Below are positions 39,891 to 48,561 of a stretch of DNA of 64,000 nt, one piece after another. The notes beneath the pieces were generated by a model. That model was not told the origin of the DNA. It saw nothing but the letters and a program-made list of their open reading frames with translations, and searched no databases. A program made the translations under genes and the position numbers. Position 1 is the stretch's first letter. Every line of letters begins with the position of its first letter. The DNA is from CBDCYN01 sp965224205 (GTDB taxonomy: Bacteria > Planctomycetota > Phycisphaerae > Phycisphaerales > Phycisphaeraceae). The stretch spans positions 152,804 to 216,803 of the forward strand of contig CBDCYN010000013.1 of NCBI GenBank assembly GCA_965224205.1. The letters are read 5' to 3'.

Positions 39891-40429
39891 CAGGATCTAT
39901 CCACTACAAAAGTTGTATAAAACAGCAGTGTCGCGATCGTCTTGGCGTCGCGGATGGTGTTGTCTTTAATCATACCCATCGCCTTTTGGAGGGCGACCAC
40001 TTCAACGGTGATCCGCTCGTTCTCGTCCAGGTCTTGGCCCACATGCGTAAGGTTTTGGGCCAGGTACGCGTGCATCCTTTCGGTACAGATCCCTGGGCTG
40101 GGGTAGAAATCGATCAGCTGCATCATCGTCTCGCACCGGTACCCGGTCTCCTCCGTCAGCTCGCGCGCCGCGCAGGCCACGGGGTCCTCATCCGGCTCCA
40201 GCGTTCCGGCGGGCAGTTCCCAGAGCGTCTGACCAACCGCGAACCGCTCGTTGCGGATCAGCACCACGGTCTCGGGGTCGAGCAGGGGCAAAATGACCAC
40301 CGCCGGTGGGGTAACCACCGCGTCACGCTCCACCGCCCGTTCGCCACGACTGGGCAGCTGAACGCTGTGGATATTAAACCTTGCCCCTCGGTAAGCACAC
40401 GGGGCTTGCTGGATGGATGTTGTCGGCAT
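39890..40429 (-). CDS. NUDIX hydrolase, ADP-ribose pyrophosphatase-like
   Basis: 179 aa. The Nudix box GTLEPDEDPVACAARELTEE, continuing TGY, fits GX5EX7REUXEEXGU, with the Glu residues binding Mg2+. The strand before it (WELPAGTLEP) and the following FYPSPGICTERMHAYLA resemble ADP-ribose pyrophosphatases, which split ADP-ribose into AMP and ribose-5-phosphate. The stop overlaps the ATG of the rhomboid gene by one base. Dtd is upstream by 33 bases, giving a dtd-nudix-rhomboid operon. Confidence 0.9.
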   Translation of the reverse strand: MPTTSIQQAPCAYRGARFNIHSVQLPSRGERAVERDAVVTPPAVVILPLLDPETVVLIRNERFAVGQTLWELPAGTLEPDEDPVACAARELTEETGYRCETMMQLIDFYPSPGICTERMHAYLAQNLTHVGQDLDENERITVEVVALQKAMGMIKDNTIRDAKTIATLLFYTTFVVDRS

Positions 40430-40462
40430 GAAGAAGATTATACGTCACGCCTGCCCGTCGGT

Positions 40463-40927
40463 TCACAGGCGGCTACCCCAATCCGCCGTATCGAGCCAGA
40501 TCGTCACCGGCCCGTCGTTGATGATCTCGACCTCCATCTTGGCCCCGAACACCCCGCTGGCCACGGGGTTGATGCCCAGTTCCGCTAGCCGGGACCGGAA
40601 GCGTTCGATCAGGGGTTCCGCGGCCTCGGGTCTAGCGGCGCCCTCAAAATTAGGGCGACGGCCTTTCCTAGCGTCACCGTAAAGGGTGAATTGAGACACC
40701 ACCAGGGCGCCGCCGCCGATGTCGAGCAACGACCGGTCGATTTTCCCTTCGTCGTTGTTGAAAATACGCAGACCCGCGACCTTGTCAGCCATCATGTCCG
40801 CGTGCCGGGGCGTATCGAGGTGACCGGCTGCCGCCAACAAGACCAACCCGCGCTCGATCGCCCCGACCACGCGGCCGTCGACCCGCACGCACCCGCGCGT
40901 CACCCTTTGGAGCAGTACCCTCATCAT
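40463..40927 (-). CDS. dtd: D-aminoacyl-tRNA deacylase
   Basis: 154 aa, normal length. It removes D-amino acids (and glycine) from mischarged tRNAs. The signatures are complete: SQFTLYGDARKGRRPNF (active-site Ser-Gln and Thr) and the C-terminal GVFGAKMEVEIINDGPVT with the Gly-cis-Pro-like loop region and NDGPVT. MRVLLQRVTRG at the start is typical; of the two adjacent ATGs, the second (40924) matches the family start. Confidence 0.96.
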   Translation of the reverse strand: MMRVLLQRVTRGCVRVDGRVVGAIERGLVLLAAAGHLDTPRHADMMADKVAGLRIFNNDEGKIDRSLLDIGGGALVVSQFTLYGDARKGRRPNFEGAARPEAAEPLIERFRSRLAELGINPVASGVFGAKMEVEIINDGPVTIWLDTADWGSRL

Positions 40928-41341
40928 CCAAATCCCGGCACGCTGTGGGCTTCATGTGATGCGCACCGTGTCCCAAAATATACTGATCAGGGGTCAAACG
41001 GCGACGGTCCAATTTCCGTTCTCACCACGACGCGTGGTACCCTTCGGTCTTGCGCCGCCTCGGAACCATCCCCGATGATAAGGGGATTGTAGCGAGCACG
41101 TACCCGAACCTGTCCCAACGCACGAGGTTTCGACCCGTCTCGACGTGATTTGACCGTGATCGATATAATGGCAGATGCTCAGCTGGCCGACAGTAAAGAA
41201 GGTGGTCCTGGAAAACCGGAGTTGTTTTATCGGACGATCCTGCTTCACCAACAGCCATCAGAGGACGCGGCTCGATGTTCCCAAGCCGTTCTCGACTTCT
41301 CAGGCCACGGACCACTGCCCCCTACCCTCAAGGAGAAGCCC
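40928..41341. other. Divergent intergenic region dtd / transaldolase
   Basis: 414 bases. An open frame runs in phase into the transaldolase gene from 41150, but the strong ribosome-binding site at 41342 and the family N-terminus argue that it is untranslated leader. No repeat or strong hairpin seen. Confidence 0.45.
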
Positions 41342-42397
41342 ATGAGCTCGCCACTACAGTCGATTATGGCCGCAGGGACCAAACTCTGGTTGGACTCGAT
41401 CGACCCCGAGCTGGTCGACAAGAACCGCGCCCTGGGCGCCACCGGGGCGACCTCGAACCCGATCATTATCGCGGACCTGATCAAAACCGGGCGTTTTGAT
41501 AGCCGGGTCGGTCAGCTGCTGGTCAAGGGGATGAGTGATGAGGCGATCGCCTGGACCATCACCGACGAGCTGGTTAAGAAAGCCCAGGAAGTCTTCCGGC
41601 CGGTGTGGGACCAGACCAGCGGCAACGACGGTTACGTAAGCTTCGAGCTCGACCCTCTGCTCGAAGATCCTCAGTGCACACTATCACGAGATCAGCGGAT
41701 CCAGCGATATGTCGAGCTGGGCAAGAAGTGGTCGGCCGACCACAAGAACCGGATGATCAAGATCCCCGCCACCGATGCGGGTCTGGGCGCCGTCGAGGAG
41801 CTCGCCGCCTTTGGGGTGACACTCAACGTCACGCTTGTCTTCAGCGAACGCCAATACCTCGCGGCGCGGGACGCCGTGTGGCGTGGGGCCCAGCGCCGCG
41901 GCAGTCTGGACGCGTTCAAGAGCGTCTACAGCATCTTCGTGTCGCGCGTGGATGTGTATACCCAGAAGCACGTGCCCACCCTCGGCGCCGAGGCCCAGGG
42001 CATGGTCGGGATCGTTAACGCCAAGCGGCTCTGGAAGCTCAACCAGGCGTTCTGGGCCGATAAGAACCTGCCGTTGCAGCAGGAGATCATCTTCGCGTCT
42101 ACCGGCACCAAGAACCCCGTTGACCCAGCGGACAAATACGTCGCCGCGTTCGTTGGCAGCGACATCGAGACCAACCCCCCCGCCACGAACGACGCGGTCG
42201 AAGCGGGCGGAAAGACCTACACCAAGACCGTCGATCAGCTGCCCCCACAAGAAGTCCTCGACGAGATCGATCGCGAGGTCGACCCCCAGCACATGGAACA
42301 GACCCTCATGGACGAAGGGGTGCGCAAATTCGCGGACCCGCACAAAGCCCTGCTGCAACTGATCGCTGACAAACGAAAGTCCCTGCTGGCCGCCTGA
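41342..42397 (+). CDS. tal: Transaldolase
   Basis: 351 aa from the ATG at 41342 (AAGGAG 8 bases upstream). Pentose-phosphate enzyme moving a dihydroxyacetone unit from sedoheptulose-7-P to glyceraldehyde-3-P. The Schiff-base lysine is K140 in MIKIPAT; TSNPIIIADLI near the N-terminus and VTLNVTLVFS are family marks. The C-terminal part is the longer form (class with IDREVDPQHMEQTLMDEG). Stands alone ahead of hflX (155-base gap). Confidence 0.95.
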   Translation: MSSPLQSIMAAGTKLWLDSIDPELVDKNRALGATGATSNPIIIADLIKTGRFDSRVGQLLVKGMSDEAIAWTITDELVKKAQEVFRPVWDQTSGNDGYVSFELDPLLEDPQCTLSRDQRIQRYVELGKKWSADHKNRMIKIPATDAGLGAVEELAAFGVTLNVTLVFSERQYLAARDAVWRGAQRRGSLDAFKSVYSIFVSRVDVYTQKHVPTLGAEAQGMVGIVNAKRLWKLNQAFWADKNLPLQQEIIFASTGTKNPVDPADKYVAAFVGSDIETNPPATNDAVEAGGKTYTKTVDQLPPQEVLDEIDREVDPQHMEQTLMDEGVRKFADPHKALLQLIADKRKSLLAA

Positions 42398-42551
42398 TCC
42401 GATGGGCGATGCTGATTGGGCCCTGATAACGAGCCGCGCGTGTTAGCAAACGGTTCCCCGCATTCTGTCTTTACCGTCTTCAATGACCCGCCATACACCC
42501 GCGACAGGCGGCTTGATCCGATCTAAAATGTCACGATCCTGATAGCGGAAA

Positions 42552-43871
42552 GTGACTAGCCTGACCCAACGACCACGACACAACCCGGCAGCGACACAAG
42601 AGCGAGCGATCCTCGTCGCTTGCCTCCTGCCCGACGCCGCGATCGACCCCCACGACCCTCTGGGCGAACTGCGCAGCCTCGCCGAAACCGCCGGGGCCAG
42701 GGTCGTCGACGAGCTGATCCAGAACAAGAACCGCCCCGACCCGGCGACCTTCTTAGGCTCGGGCAAGATCGAGGAACTGGCCGCCATGGCCCACGCGGTC
42801 GAAGCCGATATGGTCTTGTTTGACAACGACCTGTCCCCGTCGCAGATTTCGAATATCGAAAAGGTCGTCGAACGCAAGGTCCTCGACCGCAGCGAGCTGA
42901 TCTTGGATATCTTCGCCTCCCGCGCCCAGACCCACGAAGCCAAGCTACAGGTCGAACTCGCCCAGCTCGAGTACACCTACCCCCGCCTTAAAGCGATGTG
43001 GACCCACCTCGAACGAATCGCCGGCGGCGCCCCGACCGGGATCGGCGCTCGTGGGCCCGGTGAGCAGCAGCTAGAGATCGACCGGCGGATCGTCCAGCGG
43101 CGCAAGAGCGAGCTGAAACAGGAGATCAAACGGATCCAAAGCCGCAAGCAGCGCGAGGTGGCCCGACGCAACAAAGACTTCTTCACCGTTAGCCTTGTGG
43201 GATACACCAACGCCGGCAAGAGCACGCTGTTCAACGCCGCGACCGAAGGTGGGGCGTACGCGGATGACAAGCTCTTCGCGACCCTCTCGACCCGCACGCG
43301 TCGCTGGGACCTGGGCAAAGGTGAGGCGGCCATGCTCTCCGACACGGTCGGGTTTGTCCGTGACATCCCCCACCACCTCGTGGCCAGCTTCCGGGCGACC
43401 CTTGAAGAGGCGATCCACAGCGAACTGCTGCTGATCGTTCTCGATGTCTCCCACCCCATGGCCAGCCGGCAGCTCGAGACGGTCGTCACGGTCCTCGACG
43501 AGATCGAGGCCACCCAGCAAGAGCGGGTGTTGGTCCTCAACAAGGTCGACCGGCTCGAGCACAACGCCGAGCTGTTGGTCTTCGAGCATCAACACCCCGG
43601 CAGCGTCGCCATCAGCGCGAAGACAGGCGAAGGGATCGATCGACTCACGGACCGCATCCTCCTGGCGATGCGGGGCGCACCGTGTTGGGCGGACGTGACC
43701 CTCAACGTTAGCGACAGCCACGCGATTCATTACATCGAGACTTGCGCGGAGGTGGTCGGGCGTCAGTACCAAGACGGGCAGGCATTGTTCGAGGTACGGA
43801 TCGGGGAGCGTCAGATCGATCGCTTGCGGGCGTTGTGTAAAAATAGTCTGAACGTGTCGCGACGCGGTTGA
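42552..43871 (+). CDS. hflX: GTPase HflX
   Basis: 439 aa from the GTG at 42552. N-terminal HflX domain (about 15-185: TFLGSGKIEELA, FDNDLSPSQISNIE, GIGARGPGEQQLEIDRR) and a G domain with G1 GYTNAGKST at about 216, G3 DTVGFVRDIPHHLVASF, G4 NKVD and G5 SAKTGEG. HflX splits stalled 70S ribosomes under heat stress. The coiled-coil between the domains (RRKSELKQEIKRIQSRKQ) is present. Alternative starts cannot be excluded because the leader is short. Confidence 0.96.
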   Translation: MTSLTQRPRHNPAATQERAILVACLLPDAAIDPHDPLGELRSLAETAGARVVDELIQNKNRPDPATFLGSGKIEELAAMAHAVEADMVLFDNDLSPSQISNIEKVVERKVLDRSELILDIFASRAQTHEAKLQVELAQLEYTYPRLKAMWTHLERIAGGAPTGIGARGPGEQQLEIDRRIVQRRKSELKQEIKRIQSRKQREVARRNKDFFTVSLVGYTNAGKSTLFNAATEGGAYADDKLFATLSTRTRRWDLGKGEAAMLSDTVGFVRDIPHHLVASFRATLEEAIHSELLLIVLDVSHPMASRQLETVVTVLDEIEATQQERVLVLNKVDRLEHNAELLVFEHQHPGSVAISAKTGEGIDRLTDRILLAMRGAPCWADVTLNVSDSHAIHYIETCAEVVGRQYQDGQALFEVRIGERQIDRLRALCKNSLNVSRRG

Positions 43872-43969
43872 TGCCAGACACACACACCGGAGGCGAACTC
43901 AGGAAGCCGTACGCGTTAGCAAGCGGGTTTTTCAGGTGATGTCGGCCTCGGTTGAATCACCGGCAGGCC

Positions 43970-44063
43970 GTAGGGTGGTAAGAGCGAAGCGAAACCCACG
44001 TTGAAGCGACAAGAGGACCTGTGGAACCCGAGGTGGGATGCGCTGTCGCGTATCCCACCCTAC
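43970..44063. repeat. Palindromic intergenic repeat (GTAGGGTGG/CCACCCTAC)
   Basis: Perfect inverted 9-mers GTAGGGTGG (43970-43978) and CCACCCTAC (44055-44063) enclose a second hairpin, GTGGGATGCG/CGCGTATCCCAC, at 44033-44058. The block GAGCGAAGCGAAACCCACG is of the type known as a widespread bacterial intergenic repeat. It lies between convergent hflX and the next gene and may end transcription of both. Confidence 0.6.
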
Positions 44064-44070
44064 TTCATGA

Positions 44071-44493
44071 TTAGTGATGGTCGTCGTGGCCGTGTGCATC
44101 GGCCGGGTCGGGCGGTTCGGGGCCACGCAGGGCCAGGGCGGGGATCCCTAGGACCACCGCGGCGATAAATAAACCGCCCGTGGTTGTGACCACGGGGCGG
44201 TACCAGCAAACCTGTTCCAGGGAGCCCGGCATCAAAAGCTCCGCCGCGGCAACACCCTGGTCGTGGTGGTCACCCTTATGCCCTGCGCCGTGCCCTGTGT
44301 CGTGATGCGGTTGGGCATGCTCACCGGCGCTGTATTCGTAGATGGCTTTGTTCGGGTCGGTCTCGTCCCCGACGCCGGCACCGTAACTCACGCCCAGCCA
44401 CGGATCCGACGTTTGCATCGCCACCCCAGCGAACCACCAACCCAGCATCAACCCAACAATGATGCCCAGCGTCCGACGTATAACCCGTTTCAT
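44071..44493 (-). CDS. Two-helix membrane protein with His-rich loops
   Basis: 140 aa, ATG at 44493 with AGGAG 7 bases upstream. One membrane helix at 8-26 and one at about 103-123 (TTGGLFIAAVVLGIPALAL). The loop between them (residues 60-85) has many His and Asp (HAQPHHDTGHGAGHKGDHHD), and the C-terminus ends DAHGHDDHH. Such stretches usually bind zinc, nickel or cobalt, but no transporter is nearby. Family not recognised. Confidence 0.65.
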   Translation of the reverse strand: MKRVIRRTLGIIVGLMLGWWFAGVAMQTSDPWLGVSYGAGVGDETDPNKAIYEYSAGEHAQPHHDTGHGAGHKGDHHDQGVAAAELLMPGSLEQVCWYRPVVTTTGGLFIAAVVLGIPALALRGPEPPDPADAHGHDDHH

Positions 44494-44950
44494 GGATCGA
44501 CTCCTGTCATGCGATTGGCGTTGAGAGATCTATGATCATTTAAAGTAATATACCTGATGGAGATACATTGTCGTCCGCTTCGACGTGGTCGCGATAAAAA
44601 TAGTTGAATGAACGACCGAAGGTATGGAGCCGAAACCGGTTCGAAAAGTTGATCCTCGGTGGATAACCATAGACCAGACTATATTTTCAGGCATGTGTTC
44701 ACCCCATGGCCGATTCATGTTAGGATATAAATCTTGTAATGCGCGATGGGTAAGCGTCTTAGCGTGAGGCGCGGCGTGCGTTAGGTCTATTTTCTTGTCG
44801 CTAGTGATGATCCCGCCGTGGTTCAGTACCAATCAAAGTGCAATTAGAATCGCTGTGCGACAGACCCTGAAATCGATCGGGTCACTTAATAAAGTACGCC
44901 CGATCTAAGGGGTTGGTAAGGATGATGAGCAGCTTGGAGTGTAGGTTTAT
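44494..44950. other. Leader region of the S1 gene
   Basis: 457 bases, relatively AT-rich, without repeats. The promoter and an S1 autoregulatory leader are expected near 44870-44950 but no defined element can be named. A minus-strand open frame at 44536-44832 has no supporting feature. Confidence 0.4.
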
Positions 44951-46744
44951 ATGGTCAATCGAAATCTAATCGCGGATCTGGAGTTAGACGAACACGAGGC
45001 CCTGGCGATGATCAGCGACGCGCTGGGGCCCGCCGTGGCCGAAGGCGACATGGAGGGCCTGCTGGGCGAGCAGATCGGCGATTTCCAGGCCGGCACGATC
45101 TTGAACGGCAAGATCATCGGCAAGGCCGGTGATGACTTCCTCGTCGAGGTCGGTCTCAAGAGCGAGGGGATCCTCGCGAAAGAAGAGTTTGACGAGCCCG
45201 GTGAAGTCGAGATCGGTGATACCGTCGCGGTCCTGCTAGAGGAGCTCGAGTCTGATGACGGGATCGTGCAGATCTCGAAGCGCAAGGCCGACCGCATCCG
45301 CGGCTGGGAACGCATCATCGAGAACAACAACGAGGGCGATATCGTCGAAGGCCGGGTGATGCGCAAGATCAAAGGCGGGCTGCTGGTCGATATCGGGGTG
45401 CCGGTGTTCCTGCCGTCTTCCCAGGTCGACGTCCGTCGGCCCCCGGACATCGGCATCTTTATCGGCAACACGATCCGCGCCACGATCATCAAGATCGACG
45501 AGCCGCGTCGCAATATCGTGATCAGCCGCCGCCGGCTTGTGGAAGAAGAGCGTCACGACGCCCGCCAGAAGCTGCTGTCGACCCTCACCGAGGGCGACAT
45601 GGTCAAGGGCACGGTCAAGAACATCGCCGACTTCGGGGTGTTTATCGACCTGGGCGGCATCGATGGGTTGCTGCACATCACCGACATGAGCTGGGGCAGG
45701 ATTAACCACCCGTCGGAGTTGGTCGACATCGACCAGCAGATCGAAGTCAAGGTCCTCAACATCGACCTAGAGAAGGAAAAGATCGCCCTGGGCCTTAAGC
45801 AGAAAGAAGAAAGCCCCTGGCAGGCGATCGAGACTAAGTACCCCCCCAACACCCGCGTGAAGGGGGTGGTGACCAACATCGTCAGCTACGGCGTGTTCGT
45901 GAAGCTCGAAGAGGGGGTCGAGGGCCTCGTGCACATCTCCGAGATGAGCTGGACCAAGCGGATCAACCACCCCAGCGAGATGGTTTCGATGGGCGACGAG
46001 ATCGAGGTCGTCGTGCTCGACATCAACAAGGACAAGCAGGAGATCAGCCTCGGCATCAAGCAGACCGAGGTCAACCCGTGGGAGCTGGTGGCCGAGAAGT
46101 ACCCGCCCGGGACGGTGATCCAGGGCACGGTGCGGAACCTGGCCAGCTACGGGGCGTTTGTCGAGATCGAGCCGGGCATCGACGGGCTGTTGCACGTCTC
46201 GGACCTGTCGTGGACCAAGAAACTCACCCACCCCAACGAGGTGCTCAAAAAGAACGAGTCGGTCAAGTGCGTGGTGCTCGAGGTCGATCAGCCCAAGCAG
46301 CGCGTGGCCCTGGGCCTTAAGCAGCTGTACCAGGACCCGTGGGAGCAGCAGATCCCCACGCACTACCAGCCGGGGATGATCGTCAAGGGCAAGGTCACGA
46401 AGATCACCAACTTCGGGGTCTTCGTCGAACTCGAGCAAGACCTCGAGGGGTTGCTGCACATCTCCGAGTTGGCGGATCATAAGGTCGACGACCCGCACGA
46501 TGTCGTCAAGCACGGCCAAGAGCTGGAGGTCAAGATCCTCCGCGTCGACCTCAACGAGCGCAAGATCGGCCTGTCGCTCAAGCGGGCCCAGTGGACGTCA
46601 GACGATGGCCAGGGCGATGGCCCTCCCGAGCCCAAGCTCCCCGCCGGCGGCCTGCTGGGCGGTATGGGCGATCAACATGGGGCCATGGGCACCGACAAAA
46701 TCACCTTCGGACCCGGGCCTGAAAAAACCCAAGACGGGGGATAA
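44951..46744 (+). CDS. rpsA: 30S ribosomal protein S1
   Basis: 597 aa with six S1 (OB-fold) RNA-binding domains, seen as repeats of the type VKGTVKNIADFGVFIDLGG, IDGLLHITDMSW and VEGLVHISEMSWTKRI. Domain order and length match typical S1 (about 550-600 aa). It brings mRNA to the 30S subunit. The C-terminal ~45 residues are a Gly/Pro-rich tail (KLPAGGLLGGMGDQHG). Monocistronic; convergent with the small-peptide locus. Confidence 0.96.
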   Translation: MVNRNLIADLELDEHEALAMISDALGPAVAEGDMEGLLGEQIGDFQAGTILNGKIIGKAGDDFLVEVGLKSEGILAKEEFDEPGEVEIGDTVAVLLEELESDDGIVQISKRKADRIRGWERIIENNNEGDIVEGRVMRKIKGGLLVDIGVPVFLPSSQVDVRRPPDIGIFIGNTIRATIIKIDEPRRNIVISRRRLVEEERHDARQKLLSTLTEGDMVKGTVKNIADFGVFIDLGGIDGLLHITDMSWGRINHPSELVDIDQQIEVKVLNIDLEKEKIALGLKQKEESPWQAIETKYPPNTRVKGVVTNIVSYGVFVKLEEGVEGLVHISEMSWTKRINHPSEMVSMGDEIEVVVLDINKDKQEISLGIKQTEVNPWELVAEKYPPGTVIQGTVRNLASYGAFVEIEPGIDGLLHVSDLSWTKKLTHPNEVLKKNESVKCVVLEVDQPKQRVALGLKQLYQDPWEQQIPTHYQPGMIVKGKVTKITNFGVFVELEQDLEGLLHISELADHKVDDPHDVVKHGQELEVKILRVDLNERKIGLSLKRAQWTSDDGQGDGPPEPKLPAGGLLGGMGDQHGAMGTDKITFGPGPEKTQDGG

Positions 46745-46906
46745 GCCCCATCAGGCCGTGTCTGAGGTGTAACGGGTAAGACGGGCGAGTGTCGTGGTCT
46801 GCCGAATATTACTGGCCTGTGGTGGGGTTATCGACACCCGAACACGGAGCCAAACACGGAGCCAAACACGGAGCATGGATCAGCTCGTGGTCAGAGTCAT
46901 CGAAAT

Positions 46907-46944
46907 AAAAAAAACGGGCCCGGGCGGTGATGCCCGGAACCCGT
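46907..46944 (-). terminator. Rho-independent terminator at the end of the precursor locus
   Basis: On the minus strand, ACGGGTTCCGGGCATCACC followed by GCCCGGGCCCGT forms a 12-bp stem with one mismatch, and a run of eight T follows. It lies 28 bases after the stop of the last precursor gene. Confidence 0.88.
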
Positions 46945-46971
46945 AGAGCTAGCTTTGCTGAGGTTCTTGGT

Positions 46972-47226
46972 TTAGAACAAGATGATTCCCGAGCCGATCC
47001 CGTCGATCGGCAGAGGGCACGACAAGCACGGGTCTGGTCCCGGCACGGGAATCGGCGGCCAAGGCCCAGGCAATGGTGGCCATGGCCCGGGGAACGGCGG
47101 CCATGGTAACGGCAGCGGCTTAGGGGTTGGCGTAGGCCACGGCAGGGGGGTTAACCCGCCGTCGACCGCTGCCGACTCTTCCGCGGACACCGCCGTGAGC
47201 GGTGTGCCTGAGATCACGTCTTTCAT
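46972..47226 (-). CDS. Double-glycine precursor peptide, Pro/Trp-rich
   Basis: 84 aa from the ATG at 47226, set by AAAGGAG 7 bases upstream; an ATG at 47232 is too close. The leader ends VSAEESAAVDGG (GG at 23-24), the type of sequence cut by C39 peptidases after the second Gly. The 60-residue mature part is extremely rich in Pro and Trp, with repeats such as PWPPFPGPWPPLPGPWPP, then PDPCLSCPLP (a CxxC) and a hydrophobic C-terminus SGIILF. It is the last gene of the series of eleven, followed by the terminator. Whether the mature part is antimicrobial, structural or a signal is unknown. Confidence 0.75.
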   Translation of the reverse strand: MKDVISGTPLTAVSAEESAAVDGGLTPLPWPTPTPKPLPLPWPPFPGPWPPLPGPWPPIPVPGPDPCLSCPLPIDGIGSGIILF

Positions 47227-47430
47227 CGTCATACTCCTTTAACATAATACGTCCGGCTATCAGTGATATCCGGATCCGCGGCTGCTAGCCGGACTTCTAC
47301 TTAGTTCAGCCCCGGAATCCTGCCGACTCCTTGCTCCTCCGACGTCCCTGCGAGCGCTGTGAAGCCGGGAATAGGCGGCCGAGCCGTTAAGCCCAGCCGC
47401 TCTTACAAATCACCTCCCCCTCCCGTTCAT
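47227..47430 (-). promoter_or_regulatory. Intercistronic two-hairpin element, gap 1
   Basis: Hairpin H1 at about 47377-47398 on the minus strand: GGCTGGGC, loop TTAAC, GGCTCGGCC. Then CCTATTCCCGGC. Hairpin H2: perfect arms GTCCGGCTA (47286-47294) and TAGCCGGAC (47251-47259), closing about 20 bases before the ribosome-binding site. Confidence 0.6.
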
Positions 47431-47667
47431 TCAACAAATAGGACAAACCTCTCCCCCAAGGTCAGGTTCAAGGGTGTGCCCCAGTGAGCTTCCCTTCGTC
47501 GCGACCGTCACGTTGGTGAACGACAAGGTCGACAACCACCCGGTATTGGCGACGATCTTGATCCGCCACGGGTAGGCGTCGGGGTCCTGATCCGGCGTGA
47601 AGTACCCTCCCTCGATACGAGAGGCTTCCATGTTCGTTACGGTTGCGAGTGTTAGTTGACGTGTCAT
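47431..47667 (-). CDS. Double-glycine precursor peptide
   Basis: 78 aa, ATG at 47667 preceded by GGAAGGAAA. Leader ends VTNMEASRIEGG (GG at 20-21). The mature part of 57 residues begins YFTPDQDPDAYPW, is polar with aromatic residues, and ends GGEVCPIC, i.e. a C-terminal CxxC pair and an extra Gly-Gly. No homologous protein is recognised. It is part of the series exported, presumably, by the C39 ABC transporter at 53169-55532. Confidence 0.75.
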   Translation of the reverse strand: MTRQLTLATVTNMEASRIEGGYFTPDQDPDAYPWRIKIVANTGWLSTLSFTNVTVATKGSSLGHTLEPDLGGEVCPIC

Positions 47668-47847
47668 GCTTTCCTTCCTTTTCTCATCAAACGATCCGGC
47701 CGTGAATAAATATCATGACCCCGGGTTGCAGGCCGGTGAGTTTGTCTCTAGCCCGGTGTCCTTGATCCCTTCCTCCGCCGTTGCACCGCGTGGCTGGAAT
47801 GGGCGACCGGGCTTTTGAGCCCGGACCGCCGCGGTCTTGAGGACGGT
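47668..47847 (-). promoter_or_regulatory. Intercistronic two-hairpin element, gap 2
   Basis: H1: arms CCGGGC/GCCCGG with loop TCAAAA (47807-47824), then GCCCATTCCAGCCACGCGG. H2: arms CCGGCC (47731-47736) and GGCCGG (47696-47701), loop of 29 bases containing ACCCGGGGTCATGATATTTA. Confidence 0.6.
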
Positions 47848-48066
47848 TTAAAACCCGCCCATCGAGCCCTGGGTCAAGAGTCCCAGATCAAACCCACCAC
47901 CGCCGGGTTGGGGGATCGGGAACTTGGGCAGCCGGCCCGTTCCGCACCAGTCCCAGTCCAGCGCGGCTACCGACGAGCTGAACGCCGCGCCACCTTCGAT
48001 CTGCCCCGCTTCCAACGCGGTGACGGGCTCGATCGCCGTGGTCTTGGTTTGGGTATGAATGGTCAT
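47848..48066 (-). CDS. Double-glycine precursor peptide, Gly-rich C-terminus
   Basis: 72 aa from the ATG at 48066 (AAGGAG 5 bases upstream); an in-frame ATG at 48081 lacks such a site. Leader ends VTALEAGQIEGG (GG at 25-26). Mature part of 46 residues: AAFSSSVAALDWDWCGTGRL, then PKFPIPQPGGGGFDLG and a hydrophobic end; one Cys. Same leader consensus as its neighbours but an unrelated mature part. Confidence 0.75.
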   Translation of the reverse strand: MTIHTQTKTTAIEPVTALEAGQIEGGAAFSSSVAALDWDWCGTGRLPKFPIPQPGGGGFDLGLLTQGSMGGF

Positions 48067-48294
48067 GATGACTCCTTCCAAAAAATGTCCGGCCTTATGT
48101 GTTGATTTAGATCACGGGTCCCGCGGCCGGAAAGGTTTTCAGGCCCGTGATCCCACCAATATTTTCTCCTGCCTCCACCTGCCACGCGGTGGCAACGGGT
48201 GGCCCGGCGGGTTCACCGGACCGCCCTGATCTTTCCCCTCACCGAAGGCCTTGGATCGAGTGTCGTGTTCGGCGTTCGCCGTCCCGCGCTAGGG
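48067..48294 (-). promoter_or_regulatory. Intercistronic two-hairpin element, gap 3
   Basis: H1: GGTCCGGTGAACCCGCCGGGCC (48201-48222, imperfect arms), then CGTTGCCACCGCGTGGCAGG. H2: CCGGCC (48125-48130) and GGCCGG (48089-48094). An alternative pairing ATCACGGG/CCCGTGAT (48144-48151 with 48111-48118) overlaps H2, so the two pairings exclude each other. Confidence 0.6.
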
Positions 48295-48561
48295 CTACGA
48301 GCCGAATGTGAACCCGCCAAAGCCTTCTTTCAAACCGGTCTCACCCAGCCACGGCTGAAGTTCGAGTTTGAGATCCGTCAGCCGCGGCATGACGGGATCA
48401 CCGTCTGGATCAACGGCCCCGACCTTGCTACTGAAGACGGTGTTGACGACTCCAAAGCCCCCCTGGACGGCCGTGGCCTCTCGTGTGTTGAGCTGCCTTA
48501 ACCCCGGGGTGGCTCCGGGATCCATGGCCTGAGCATCAGGTTTGTCGTGCGTGTGTTTCAT
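48295..48561 (-). CDS. Double-glycine precursor peptide (duplicate A)
   Basis: 88 aa from the ATG at 48561 (GGAAAGGAAA upstream). Leader ends LNTREATAVQGG (GG at 34-35). Mature part of 53 residues: FGVVNTVFSSKVGAVDPDGD, LKLELQPWLGETGLKEGFGG and FTFGS. It contains DPDGDP, also present in the precursor at 49314. Nearly identical to the next gene upstream, with differences mainly in the leader and at a few core positions (DPVM against EPAM). Confidence 0.75.
   Translation of the reverse strand: MKHTHDKPDAQAMDPGATPGLRQLNTREATAVQGGFGVVNTVFSSKVGAVDPDGDPVMPRLTDLKLELQPWLGETGLKEGFGGFTFGS

Noticed and set aside
40928..41341. Longer N-terminus for transaldolase starting at 41150
   Set aside because: The family begins at the ATG at 41342, which has a strong ribosome-binding site; the upstream codons have no similarity to transaldolase.
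42500..43900. Antisense frames over transaldolase and HflX of 195-270 codons
   Set aside because: Shadow frames in high-GC genes; the sense frames carry complete family signatures.
44536..44832. 98-codon minus-strand frame upstream of the S1 gene
   Set aside because: No ribosome-binding site or motif; the region is more likely promoter and leader of rpsA.
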